Positions 26,942 to 35,025 are shown, counted from the stretch's first letter. The stretch is 64,000 nucleotides of DNA from DASUPK01 sp963819715 (GCA_963819715.1 CAWFXE010000001.1:379903-443902), one strand, 5' to 3'. Notes: a model not told the origin generated them from the letters alone. Numbers and translations are program-made.

Positions 26942-28138
26942 ATGCCGAAGCGCCAGACCAAGCGCGGCGAGGAGCGTACGCCGTTGAGTGGCACCTATGA
27001 CGTAATCGTGTGCGGAGCGAGCTTCGCTGGGCTGACCGTGGCGCGGCAACTCTCCGGCTCGGGCGCCCGCGTGCTGGTCGTGGACCGCTACGAGATCGGC
27101 GAGCGCCAGACCTCGGCATGCGGCATCCCCACCGCCTGGCTCGACGCGATGGGCCTCGAGGCCTCGAAGCGCCAGGAATTCGGCGAGCTCGTCGTGCATA
27201 CGCCGCGCGGCACTTCGCGGTACGAGCTGCCCTGGACCTTCTCGACATTCGACTACCGCGAGCTCTGCGAGCTCCTCTGGGCCCAGTCGGACGCGGAATT
27301 CGAGACCGCCAAGGTGAACGGCCGGACCAGTGAGACCGTCCACACGGACCGCGGCGACGTCTCGGCGCCGCTCATCGTCGACGCGCTCGGCTGGCGGCGG
27401 ATCCTGGCCTCCGATGGCGGCTACCAGCCGCCGGACGCGCCGCTCTCACGCGGCCTGGAGGTTCATCCCCATGGGGGCGGCGACGACCTCGAGGTCTGGA
27501 TCGACCGGCGTTACGTCCCGGCCGGGTACGGCTGGAGCTTCCCCGCCCGCGACGAGCAGCGGATCGGCGTCGGCTCGTTCGACCCGGGCTTTCACGTCAA
27601 GGACACGACCAACCTGCTCGCCGAGGACCTCGAACGGCCCCCGGTCCGCTACCAGGGCAACTGGATCCCCCACAAGATCCGCAAGGGCACCGAAGACGGC
27701 ATCTTCTTCGTCGGCGACTCGGCCGGCCACTGCCTGCCGCTGACGGCCGAGGGGATCAGGACGGCCATCTACTTCGGGATCGAGCTCGGTGACGAGCTGC
27801 GCGCCGTCGTCGAGGGCCGCCAGGATCGTGAGGCGGCGCTTCGCAGCTACGGGGCGTTCGTCGACCAGCACGAGTGGAAGTTCCGCTGGATGCTGCGAGC
27901 GCAGAAGCTGCTGCCGAAGCTCCCCGCGCGGATGCAGCGCGCGGTGATCCGCGCCTGTGGGCGCAAGCGGTTCATCGACTGGGCGTTCGGGCATTACCTC
28001 AGGATTGCGCCGCCGGAGTTTGCCAAGCGGCCACCAGGCCGCTCCATTTCCGAAGCGGAGGGCGAAGCCCGCAGCGACTTAAGCGGTGCGGCCGCTCGTG
28101 GCCGCGATCTGATGGCGAAGCCGTCTGGCAGCAGCTAG
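26942..28138 (+). CDS. FAD-dependent oxidoreductase, geranylgeranyl reductase-like
   Basis: This 398-residue flavoprotein has the N-terminal dinucleotide motif DVIVCGASFAGLTVARQL and the second FAD motif VGDSAGHCLPLTAEGIRTAI, as in geranylgeranyl/digeranylgeranyl reductases that saturate prenyl chains of quinones or lipids. The enzyme core ends near residue 360. The last 36 residues (from RPPGRSISEAEG) are encoded by a 97-base dispersed repeat that also occurs at 42431-42526, so the natural C-terminus has been replaced or extended. The ATG at 26942 lacks a clear ribosome binding site. It is divergent from rpsA. Confidence 0.75.
   Translation: MPKRQTKRGEERTPLSGTYDVIVCGASFAGLTVARQLSGSGARVLVVDRYEIGERQTSACGIPTAWLDAMGLEASKRQEFGELVVHTPRGTSRYELPWTFSTFDYRELCELLWAQSDAEFETAKVNGRTSETVHTDRGDVSAPLIVDALGWRRILASDGGYQPPDAPLSRGLEVHPHGGGDDLEVWIDRRYVPAGYGWSFPARDEQRIGVGSFDPGFHVKDTTNLLAEDLERPPVRYQGNWIPHKIRKGTEDGIFFVGDSAGHCLPLTAEGIRTAIYFGIELGDELRAVVEGRQDREAALRSYGAFVDQHEWKFRWMLRAQKLLPKLPARMQRAVIRACGRKRFIDWAFGHYLRIAPPEFAKRPPGRSISEAEGEARSDLSGAAARGRDLMAKPSGSS
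28027..28123 (+). repeat. dispersed structured repeat, copy A (coding)
   Basis: About 80 of 97 positions match the reverse complement of 42431-42526. Inside the element CCGCT/AGCGG, GGGC-GAA-GCCC and GCGGCC/GGCCGC can form three small stem-loops. In this copy the repeat is read as the C-terminus of the flavoprotein. Confidence 0.7.
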
Positions 28139-28377
28139 AAGCCGCGCCGTTCCCTCAGGCTGTTGACCGCCCGGGCCGTGCTGTGGCTTCCGCCTGCGGC
28201 CAGCTCGCGCCTGACGACAAACGAGCGAACCAGGAACAGGACCGCGAGCACGGCGACGACGATCGTGGGCCAGAGCACGTCGCTCGGGCTGATGCCGCCG
28301 AGCGCGGTGAAGAAGACGTACATCGCGACGGCGCCGAGGCAGATCACCGACAGCGGTCCGAGCATCCTGCTCAACAT
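28135..28377 (-). CDS. small two-helix membrane protein, paralog 1
   Basis: This is an 80-residue protein with two membrane segments: LSVICLGAVAMYVFFTALGG, then VLWPTIVVAVLAVLFLV. The loop between them carries GGISPSDVLW, and the chain ends RERRGF. The gene next door at 28480-28719 encodes a clear paralog with GGFSPGDVLW and the same RERRGF end. The function is unknown. The stop codon overlaps the end of the convergent flavoprotein gene. Confidence 0.65.
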   Translation of the reverse strand: MLSRMLGPLSVICLGAVAMYVFFTALGGISPSDVLWPTIVVAVLAVLFLVRSFVVRRELAAGGSHSTARAVNSLRERRGF

Positions 28378-28479
28378 CGGTCACCTCCTGCGACCGGGGA
28401 TTCGACGCTTCAAATCTAACTTCGCCCGCAGGGGCGAGTCATCGGTGAAAAGCCGTAGTCAACGAACGATCAGCCGGCC

Positions 28480-28719
28480 TCAGAATCCGCGCCGCTCTCG
28501 AATCCTCTGCACCTCATAGGTCGTGCGATCGTCGCCGTGCTTGTGAAGCCTGCGGGCGATCCGCACCTGGTGGACCACGAACATGACCGCAAGGACCGCG
28601 ACGATCAGCGTCAGCCAAAGGACGTCGCCCGGCGAGAACCCGCCAATGGCGACGAAGAACCCGAAGAGCGCCACCGCGCCGACGCAAAGCGCCCAGAGGA
28701 AGTTGAGGAGCCCACTCAT
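28480..28719 (-). CDS. small two-helix membrane protein, paralog 2
   Basis: This is a 79-residue paralog of the protein at 28135-28377. It starts MSGLLNFLWALCVGAVALFG, keeps GGFSPGDVLW in the loop, has a second helix around VAVLAVMFVVH, and ends RERRGF. The ATG at 28719 is preferred because GGAGG lies eight bases upstream; a second ATG at 28725 sits too close. The pair looks like a tandem duplication with about 100 bases between copies. No function is known. Confidence 0.65.
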   Translation of the reverse strand: MSGLLNFLWALCVGAVALFGFFVAIGGFSPGDVLWLTLIVAVLAVMFVVHQVRIARRLHKHGDDRTTYEVQRIRERRGF

Positions 28720-28797
28720 TCGCATCACCTCCGTAGGGATGTGCGGGTCGTCACAAAGCGATACCCGGAATACAGGGCTACACAAACCGAGCGCGGC

Positions 28798-29235
28798 TCA
28801 GCGGACGATCAGGTACGTGCCGCCGAGCAGGAGCAATACGCCCGCGACCCTGCTGGCAGTCAGCGGCTCCTTGTCGAGCCCGAGGAAGCCGATCCGGTCG
28901 AGGACAACCGAGGTCGTGAGCTGGCCCGTGACGGTCGCGGCGGCGACCGCCCCGGCGCCGATCTCGCTGATCAGCACGAGAGCCGAGAAGACGTAGGCCG
29001 CCCCCAGCGCCCCGCCGAGCAGGTAGTACCACTGGACGTGGGCGACCTCTCCGATGCCGCCCGCCTTGCCGCTGAGCGCGACGATCGCGCCCAGCAGCAG
29101 CGTCCCGACGGCGAAGGAGACGGTGGCCGCCGCGAAGCTGCCGGTGGACTTGCCGAGCCCGGCGTTGATCGGCGCCTGGAGCGCGATGCAGCCGCCGACC
29201 AGCGCCATGATCAAGACCGCGAAGCCCCTGTCCAT
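28798..29235 (-). CDS. DMT-superfamily transporter (YdcZ/DUF606-like)
   Basis: This 145-residue protein has about five hydrophobic segments and matches the half-size DMT/DUF606 family: GGCIALQAPINAGLGK at the start, GTLLLGAIVAL, GGALGAAYVFSALVLISEIGAGAVAA, and the C-terminal GVLLLLGGTYLIVR. Such proteins often act as pairs of half transporters; only one copy is seen here. The substrate is unknown. Its ATG at 29235 is divergent from the ECF sigma factor gene, and the two share a 100-base regulatory gap. Confidence 0.75.
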   Translation of the reverse strand: MDRGFAVLIMALVGGCIALQAPINAGLGKSTGSFAAATVSFAVGTLLLGAIVALSGKAGGIGEVAHVQWYYLLGGALGAAYVFSALVLISEIGAGAVAAATVTGQLTTSVVLDRIGFLGLDKEPLTASRVAGVLLLLGGTYLIVR

Positions 29236-29261
29236 CGCGTGATCTTCGCAAGACCTGACCC

Positions 29262-29295
29262 CGCGTGATCTTCCGTTCCACCACTCGTCTACTCG
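29262..29295 (+). promoter_or_regulatory. predicted ECF-sigma promoter P1, upstream of the sigma gene
   Basis: CGCGTGATCTTC-N9-ACTCGT-N3-CTCG. The same boxes with the same spacing occur at 30508-30541 before the secreted calcium-binding protein gene. A lone copy of GTGATCTTC also sits 26 bases upstream (29239-29247). The lower box CTCGTC resembles the CGTC type of ECF -10 elements. P1 lies about 62 bases before the GTG at 29358. Confidence 0.5.
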
Positions 29296-29357
29296 GTAGG
29301 CCGCCCTGGCTCGCATGACCAAAGCCACAGTCCGGGTTGGGCCGTATAGACAGAGAG

Positions 29358-30485
29358 GTGGGATCGATTCGGCGACAGCCACGATTCGGACGGCTCGCGA
29401 GCGCGCTCCTGCGCACGCAGCCCGACGAACGCCTGGTGGCGATGGCGCGCGGGGGACAACAGGCCCCGTTCGACGAGCTCGTCCGGCGTCACAGGCCCGC
29501 GCTGCTCGCCTACGCCGGCGTCCTGGCCCCCGCCTCGCGCGCCGAGGACGTCGTCCAGGACTCGCTGCTGAAGTCCTACGTCGCGCTCCAACAGGGAGCG
29601 AAGCCCGAGATGGTGCGGGCCTGGCTGTTCCGGATCGTCCGGAATACGGCGATCGACGAGCAGCGCGGGACGCGTCATCACGAACAGCTGGACGAGAACT
29701 ACGACGGTGTCGAACAGCCACCGAATGCGCTCGACCGGCGCGAGCGGCTCGCCGGGTTGGTGCTGGCGATCCAGGACCTCCCGGACGCCCAGCGCGAGGC
29801 GATCGTCCAGCGCGAGATCGAGGGGAAGGGGCACGAGGAGATCGGGCGTGCGCTGCGGGTCTCCCCCGGCTCGGTCCGCCAGCTGATCTACCGCGCTCGC
29901 CACGCGCTGCGCGAGGCCGCCGGGTCGATCATCCCTATTGCCGTCATCCGAGCTGCGAGCACTCCGGGCGCCGGCGAAGCGGTGAGCGGACTCGGGGCCG
30001 CCGGCGCACTCAAGCTGGGGCTGGCCACCATCGTGGCCACCGGCACGATCGTCGCCACTTCTTCGGTCGACCGAGGCGCCGACCCGGGCACCGCCCAGGC
30101 CGAGCAGCTCGCTACGCCGCGCCCGAATGCGGGCGTGACCGGTTCCGAAGCAGATGGGAGCCGGGTGCGGGGAGATGACCGCGGTGGCGATGACACTCGC
30201 CATGATTCGGGCTCATCGCGAGATGGCTCATCGGGCAAGGGCGGCGAGGGATCGGACGGTTCCGGGACCTCCGGGATGAGCGGGGACTCAGGACACGGCG
30301 GTTTCAGCGACGAGGGCGAAGGCTCCAACTCCGGCCCGGGCTCCGGGTCGAGCGGCGAGTCCGGCTCCGGTGGCTCCGATCTGTCAGGTGGCAACGGCGG
30401 GACCAGCGGTGAGGATTCTGGGTCGGGCGGCGACGGGAATGTCCTCCTCGAGGTCGACGGCGGGACCAGCGGTACCTCCGGCTGA
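29358..30485 (+). CDS. ECF-type RNA polymerase sigma factor with membrane segment and Gly/Ser/Asp-rich tail
   Basis: This regulator has sigma region 2 (FDELVRRHRPALLAYAGVL, then AEDVVQDSLLKSYVAL and AWLFRIVRNTAIDEQR) and region 4 (LPDAQREAIVQREIEGKGHEEIGRAL with a helix-turn-helix near VSPGSVRQLIYRARHALRE). The chain then continues with a moderately hydrophobic segment around ALKLGLATIVATGTIVATSS and about 130 residues almost wholly Gly, Ser, Asp and Glu. This fits a cytoplasmic sigma domain anchored to the membrane with an exported tail. GTG 29358 or TTG 29337 could start it. A motif before this gene is repeated before the next gene, which suggests autoregulation. Confidence 0.8.
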   Translation: MGSIRRQPRFGRLASALLRTQPDERLVAMARGGQQAPFDELVRRHRPALLAYAGVLAPASRAEDVVQDSLLKSYVALQQGAKPEMVRAWLFRIVRNTAIDEQRGTRHHEQLDENYDGVEQPPNALDRRERLAGLVLAIQDLPDAQREAIVQREIEGKGHEEIGRALRVSPGSVRQLIYRARHALREAAGSIIPIAVIRAASTPGAGEAVSGLGAAGALKLGLATIVATGTIVATSSVDRGADPGTAQAEQLATPRPNAGVTGSEADGSRVRGDDRGGDDTRHDSGSSRDGSSGKGGEGSDGSGTSGMSGDSGHGGFSDEGEGSNSGPGSGSSGESGSGGSDLSGGNGGTSGEDSGSGGDGNVLLEVDGGTSGTSG

Positions 30486-30507
30486 CCGGCCTGACCGCCG
30501 ACGGACT

Positions 30508-30541
30508 CGCGTGATCTTCGCGCCTGCGACTCGTTCTCTCG
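30508..30541 (+). promoter_or_regulatory. predicted ECF-sigma promoter P2, upstream of the calcium-binding protein gene
   Basis: CGCGTGATCTTC-N9-ACTCGT-N3-CTCG, box for box equal to P1 at 29262-29295. The putative start site falls about 20-25 bases before the GGAGGA ribosome binding site of the next gene. Confidence 0.5.
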
Positions 30542-30569
30542 ACGTGCACACATTCATCGAGGAGGACAA

Positions 30570-31247
30570 ATGAGAAAGGCAATGTTCATCGCAGGGGCCA
30601 TGGCCGCCGTGGCCGTGCTCTTGGCCGCAAGCGGGTCGGCCCTGGCGAAGGACCGGAATCGAGACCACATCTCCGATCGCTGGGAGAAGAAGTTCCACCT
30701 CTCCCTCAAGACCGACCAGGCGAACAAGGATCAGGACCGCGACAAGGTCGACAACCTGAACGAGTTCCAGGAGGGAACCAACCCCAGGGACAAGGACACT
30801 GACAACGACGGCGTCAAGGACGGTCGAGAGGACGGCGATCACGACGGCCTCAACAACCAGAACGAGGACCGCAGCGCGAACATGCCGGACGATCCCGACA
30901 CCGACAACGACGGTGTCGAGGACGGCGACGAGGTCGTCGGCACGATCGCTTCGTTCCAGGTTCCGGTCCTGACCATCGATCTGCTCGGCGGCGGATCGGT
31001 CACCGGCAACGTCACGGCCGACACGCGCATCGAGTGCCGGACGGAAGACGAGCAGGAGAATGAGAACGAGGTCGAGGACGACGCCGTGGCGAGCCACGAC
31101 GGCGACAACGAGGGTCCTGGGAGCGAGAACGAGGGCCCCGGTAGCGCCGGGGACCTCTGCACCGCGGCAGACCTCACGCCCGGGACCATGGTCCACGAGG
31201 CGGAGCTGGCGGGCGACTCGTTCGAGAAGATCGAACTGCTGAAGTAG
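30570..31247 (+). CDS. secreted acidic calcium-binding protein with thrombospondin type 3-like repeats
   Basis: This 225-residue exported protein has a signal peptide ending near SGSALA (residue 26). It then has four Asp-rich loops of the DxDxDG type (DQDRDKVDN, DTDNDGVKDG, DHDGLNN, DTDNDGVEDG), as in thrombospondin type 3 calcium repeats. A small beta domain begins VVGTIASFQVPVL and resembles DUF5666; it is interrupted by an acidic Glu/Asn stretch and ends PGTMVHEAELAGDSFEKIEL. GAGGAGGAC precedes the ATG. It is immediately downstream of the sigma factor gene and shares its promoter motif, so it is the best candidate target. Confidence 0.75.
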   Translation: MRKAMFIAGAMAAVAVLLAASGSALAKDRNRDHISDRWEKKFHLSLKTDQANKDQDRDKVDNLNEFQEGTNPRDKDTDNDGVKDGREDGDHDGLNNQNEDRSANMPDDPDTDNDGVEDGDEVVGTIASFQVPVLTIDLLGGGSVTGNVTADTRIECRTEDEQENENEVEDDAVASHDGDNEGPGSENEGPGSAGDLCTAADLTPGTMVHEAELAGDSFEKIELLK

Positions 31248-31250
31248 CTG

Positions 31251-31295
31251 CTGGTGGCGGCGGGGTGGCCTGCGGGCTACTTCGCCGCCAGCCAG
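31251..31295. terminator. possible bidirectional hairpin at convergent 3' ends
   Basis: CTGGTGGCGGCG (31251-31262) pairs with CGCCGCCAGCCAG (31283-31295) with one bulged base. It covers the end of polA and the space after the calcium-binding protein gene. There is no T run. Confidence 0.3.
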
Positions 31296-33919
31296 TCCTT
31301 GCCGACGCCGATGTCGACCGCAAGGGGCGGATCGAGGTCGAACGCGCCGCACATTGCCTTCTCGACCAGCTTCGAGGCGGCGTCCATCTCGTCGGTCGGG
31401 CCCTCGAAGAGGAGCTCGTCGTGGATCTGCAGGACCAGGCGGGTCTCGAGGTCCGACTTCTCCAGCTGATGCTGGGCCTCCACCATCGCGATCTTGATGA
31501 TGTCCGCCGAGGTGCCCTGGATCGGCATGTTGACCGCGTTCCGCTCGCCCTGGCCACGGACCTGGGGGCGCCCGGACCGGAGCTCCGGGATTGGGCGGCG
31601 CCGGCCGAGCAGGGTGCTGACGTAGCCGTGCTCCCTGGCGAACTCAACCGTCTCGGTGATGTAGGTCTTCACCGCCGGGAAACGCTCGAAGTAGCGGTCG
31701 ATGTAGGAGCCCGCCTCCTCCTGCTCGATGTTGAGGCGGTCCGCCAGGCCGTAGGCGCTGAGGCCATAGGCGATGCCGTAATTGACCATCTTGGCCTTGG
31801 AGCGCTCGCCGGGGGTGACCTTCTTCGGATCGGCTCCGATGATCCCGGCGGCGGTGGCGGCGTGGATGTCCTCGCCGCGGGCGAAGATCTCCTTGAGGGC
31901 GTCCTCGCCCGCGATGTGGGCGAGGATCCGCAGCTCGATCTGGTTGTAGTCGGCGGAGAGCAGGCGCTGGCCCCGGGGCGCGACGAAGCAGGAGCGGATC
32001 GGGCGGCCCTCATCGCTGCGGATCGGGATGTTCTGGAGATTGGGATTCGTGCTGGACAGGCGGCCGGTGGCCGTGGAGGTCTGGTTGAAGGTGGTGTGCA
32101 GGCGGCCGCTGCCGGGATCGATCAACTCGGGGAGCGCGTCGAGGTAGGTGCTCTTCAGCTTGGTGAGCTCGCGCCACTGCTCGACCTTGGCGACGATCTC
32201 GTGCTCGTCGCGGATCTGGGAGAGAACGCGGGCGTCTGTGGAGAAGCCGGTCTTGCCGCGGCGCTTCTTGGTCAGGCCGAGCTCGTCGAAGAGGACCTCG
32301 GCGAGCTGCTGCGGCGAGCCGATGGTGAATTCGTGGCCGGCGAGCTCGAAGATCTCGGCCTGCAGGGTCTCGATGCGCTGCTCGAAGCCCTCGCCGATGT
32401 CCGCCAGGCGCTTCTGGTCGAGCAGGACGCCGTTCTGCTCCATCGAGGCGAGGACCTCGATAAGGGGCATCTCCACCTCGTCCATCAGCTTCCGGAGACC
32501 GCCCTCCTCGATTCCCTTGCGCTGCAGCTGGGCGATCTCCCAGACCAGGCGGGCCTCGGCGGCGGGATCGGGCGGCGGCTCCTCCCCCAGCTCGAGCTGC
32601 TCCGAGTCGGCGCCGTCTGTGTCCTTCGGCGCCGCCGCCAGGCCGCGCTGGGCGGCGATGTCGATCAGGTCGTAGGTGCGGCGGGCCGGGTCGAGGAGGT
32701 AGGCGCCGACCATGGTGTCGTGGCGGAGGTCGAGCCCGTCGGCCGCCGCGAGCAGCCCGTGGCGCGCTCCGCCGCCGAGGCTCTTCAGGTCGTGGCCGAT
32801 CAGGCGGCGCTTTCCGAGCGCCTTCGCGAGCTCGGCGAAGTCGGGGCAGTCGCCCTCGACGAGCTTCTTGCCGTCGTATCCGGACCAGGTCTCGCCGGCG
32901 ATCGCGAGCGCGACATCTCCCTCGGCCAGATCGTCGATCGAGCCGGCCTCGGCCGTGGCATCGAGCTCCTCATCGACCTTGGCGTCGGGGACGAAGTCCG
33001 CGCCGAGTTCCTCCTCGAGACGCTCGAGGATCACGCGGAGCTCGAACTCGCGAGCGACTTCTCGAAGTCGGCTTCTGTCCATCCGCTTTGACATCAGACC
33101 GTCGAGATCCAGCTCGATGTCGATGTCCGTGATCGCCGTCGCGAGCTGCTTGGAGATGCGGGCGTCCTCGGCGTGGTTGGTGAGGTTCTCCTTGCGCTTG
33201 GCGCCGGAGATCTTGTCGATGTTGGCGAGCACGGCCTCGAGATCGCCGTACTCCTGGAGCAGCTGGGCAGCCGTCTTGTCCCCGATGCCCGGGACGCCGG
33301 GGATGTTGTCCGAGGTGTCGCCCTTCAGGCCGATCAGGTCGGTGACCAGCCCAGGCGAGACGCCGTAGCGCTCCACCACGCCCGCTTTGTCGTAGATCTT
33401 GGTGTCGGTGACGCCGCGTGAGGTGGTCATGACGCGGACTCCGTCCTCGACCAGCTGGTAGACGTCGCGATCGCCAGAGACAACCATGACGTCGAGATCC
33501 TGCTCGCGGGCGCGCTTCGTGAGCGAGGCGATCACGTCGTCGGCCTCGAAGCCGTCCACCTTGATGTTGGTGAAGCCGAAAGCCTCCGCCAGGGGCATCA
33601 GGTGCGGCCACTGGTCGCGGAGAAGGTCGGGGCGCGGCTTGCGCTGGGACTTGTACGGCTCGTATGTCTTCTCGCGCCCGGACCAGCCAGCGTCCCAGCA
33701 GACGACCACCGCCGCCGGGTCGTGGTCGATCAGCATCTTGGCGAACATCGAGGCGAGGCCGTAGATGGCGTTGGTGGGCCGGCCGTCGTGGGTTGCGATC
33801 GACTCGGGAAGCGCGAAGAAGGCCCGGTATGCGAGGGAGTTGCCGTCGATCAGGAAGAGCTCGCCGGGCGGCTTCTTGGCGCGTCCCTTACCGCCGGCCT
33901 TGGTCTTGGTCGCGGGCAT
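31277..33919 (-). CDS. polA: DNA polymerase I
   Basis: This 880-residue repair polymerase has a 5'-3' nuclease (residues 20-290, with IDGNSLAYRAFFALP, FEADDVIA, SGDRD and LKGDTSDNIPGVPGIG) and a polymerase domain (550-880). Motif A is LLSADYNQIELR (Asp657), the O-helix is RSKAKMVNYGIAYG with Lys710 and Tyr714, and motif C is LQIHDELLFE (Asp834). The middle 3'-5' exonuclease-like region (about 330-480) lacks the D-x-E of active proofreaders, so it should be inactive. Tyr at 714 replaces the Phe of E. coli and Taq. Start ATG 33919. Confidence 0.96.
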   Translation of the reverse strand: MPATKTKAGGKGRAKKPPGELFLIDGNSLAYRAFFALPESIATHDGRPTNAIYGLASMFAKMLIDHDPAAVVVCWDAGWSGREKTYEPYKSQRKPRPDLLRDQWPHLMPLAEAFGFTNIKVDGFEADDVIASLTKRAREQDLDVMVVSGDRDVYQLVEDGVRVMTTSRGVTDTKIYDKAGVVERYGVSPGLVTDLIGLKGDTSDNIPGVPGIGDKTAAQLLQEYGDLEAVLANIDKISGAKRKENLTNHAEDARISKQLATAITDIDIELDLDGLMSKRMDRSRLREVAREFELRVILERLEEELGADFVPDAKVDEELDATAEAGSIDDLAEGDVALAIAGETWSGYDGKKLVEGDCPDFAELAKALGKRRLIGHDLKSLGGGARHGLLAAADGLDLRHDTMVGAYLLDPARRTYDLIDIAAQRGLAAAPKDTDGADSEQLELGEEPPPDPAAEARLVWEIAQLQRKGIEEGGLRKLMDEVEMPLIEVLASMEQNGVLLDQKRLADIGEGFEQRIETLQAEIFELAGHEFTIGSPQQLAEVLFDELGLTKKRRGKTGFSTDARVLSQIRDEHEIVAKVEQWRELTKLKSTYLDALPELIDPGSGRLHTTFNQTSTATGRLSSTNPNLQNIPIRSDEGRPIRSCFVAPRGQRLLSADYNQIELRILAHIAGEDALKEIFARGEDIHAATAAGIIGADPKKVTPGERSKAKMVNYGIAYGLSAYGLADRLNIEQEEAGSYIDRYFERFPAVKTYITETVEFAREHGYVSTLLGRRRPIPELRSGRPQVRGQGERNAVNMPIQGTSADIIKIAMVEAQHQLEKSDLETRLVLQIHDELLFEGPTDEMDAASKLVEKAMCGAFDLDPPLAVDIGVGKDWLAAK

Positions 33920-33957
33920 ACCACGATCCTACGCGCCGTCGTCTCGGCGCCGAACGG

Positions 33958-35025
33958 CTAGAGCGCGGGAATCCGCACCTTCCGGGTCAGGGTCTTGGCG
34001 TTGCCCTGACCATCCTCGATGGTGAGCTTGACGGCGACCCGCTTGCCCGCCAGACGCTGCCCCACCGGAAACGACAGGGTCCGCTTTCCGGGGGCATATC
34101 CATCGGTCCGGCGTCTGGCCAGGGACCGCCTCCCGTGCCGCAGGACACCGCTTACGACCACGTACTCGTGGGCCTTGATTCGGGCCTTCAGACGAGCCTT
34201 GGCCCCGCTGAGGTCGAAATGGACCGAGGCGAGTGACGCCGAGACGGAGGAATCGATCGCCTCGCCCGGACCGAGCTCGTAGAGCCCCTGGGGCGGATTG
34301 GCGTTGACGACGCGGCCCGGCTCACAGGTCGCGCGGAATGGAGCGAACCGGGTCGTCGGGTGGTGCGCATCGAAGCGGTAGACCCCCGCCGGCACAACGG
34401 GCCAGACGACGCCGCCGTCGATCGAGGACTCGGTCCGGGAGGAATCCGGGATCACGGACGCGTTGAAGTAGACCGGGTTCGGCAGGGCCGGGCTGGCGCT
34501 GGCCGTCGCCCCCGCGACTCCGTGGGCGCCATAGGCGACGAAGTCGTCGAAGCTCAGGTTGCGCACATTGATCGTGCTGAACGTCGAGACCACCGCGCAG
34601 CTGATCAGCTGGTCGTTTGCATCCCGCGGCACGTTGAGAATCGCCGCGAGCGCGTCGTATGCCCCATCGCTGGGCACCTGGAAGTTGACCCGCTGGAGGT
34701 ACTTGCCCTGGCTCACATACGTCTGCAGGTAGATGCGGTGGTGGCCTGGAGCGTCGGCGTACGGCGTGAACCTGGTGCCGTCCGGAACCAGCAGGTCGTA
34801 TCTCCCGTCCGGCCCTGACTGGGCGCTCAGGCCTGGAAGCTCGGCGACTCTCACCGTGGCGCCGGCTATCGGAGTCTGGTTGTCGAACGTGTAGACGGTG
34901 CCGCCGACGTGGATCGGTGGCAGGGTCCCCTTCGTCTTCGCCAAGGCGCCCCCCGCGGAGGCCAGGCAGAACAGAGCGAGCAGCGCAGCGGCAATGCCGG
35001 CACGGGTGAGCAGAGGGCGAGTCAT
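33958..35025 (-). CDS. secreted protein with carboxypeptidase-regulatory-like domain
   Basis: This 355-residue exported protein has a signal peptide (GIAAALLALFCLASAGGALA). Next is a small beta sandwich near residues 40-100 (GGTVYTFDNQTPIAGATVRV, then GPDGRYDLLVPDG), the pattern of carboxypeptidase regulatory-like or CarboxypepD_reg domains. The middle (110-260) has no recognisable motif except scattered His and Asp. The C-terminal 80 residues look like another beta domain. An extracellular or wall-linked role is likely; the function is unknown. It is divergent from the malic enzyme gene. Confidence 0.65.
   Translation of the reverse strand: MTRPLLTRAGIAAALLALFCLASAGGALAKTKGTLPPIHVGGTVYTFDNQTPIAGATVRVAELPGLSAQSGPDGRYDLLVPDGTRFTPYADAPGHHRIYLQTYVSQGKYLQRVNFQVPSDGAYDALAAILNVPRDANDQLISCAVVSTFSTINVRNLSFDDFVAYGAHGVAGATASASPALPNPVYFNASVIPDSSRTESSIDGGVVWPVVPAGVYRFDAHHPTTRFAPFRATCEPGRVVNANPPQGLYELGPGEAIDSSVSASLASVHFDLSGAKARLKARIKAHEYVVVSGVLRHGRRSLARRRTDGYAPGKRTLSFPVGQRLAGKRVAVKLTIEDGQGNAKTLTRKVRIPAL

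Noticed and set aside
31265..33091. A 608-codon open frame antisense to polA
   Set aside because: It is a GC-rich codon-shadow of the polymerase gene; it has no family motif and polA on the other strand is certain.
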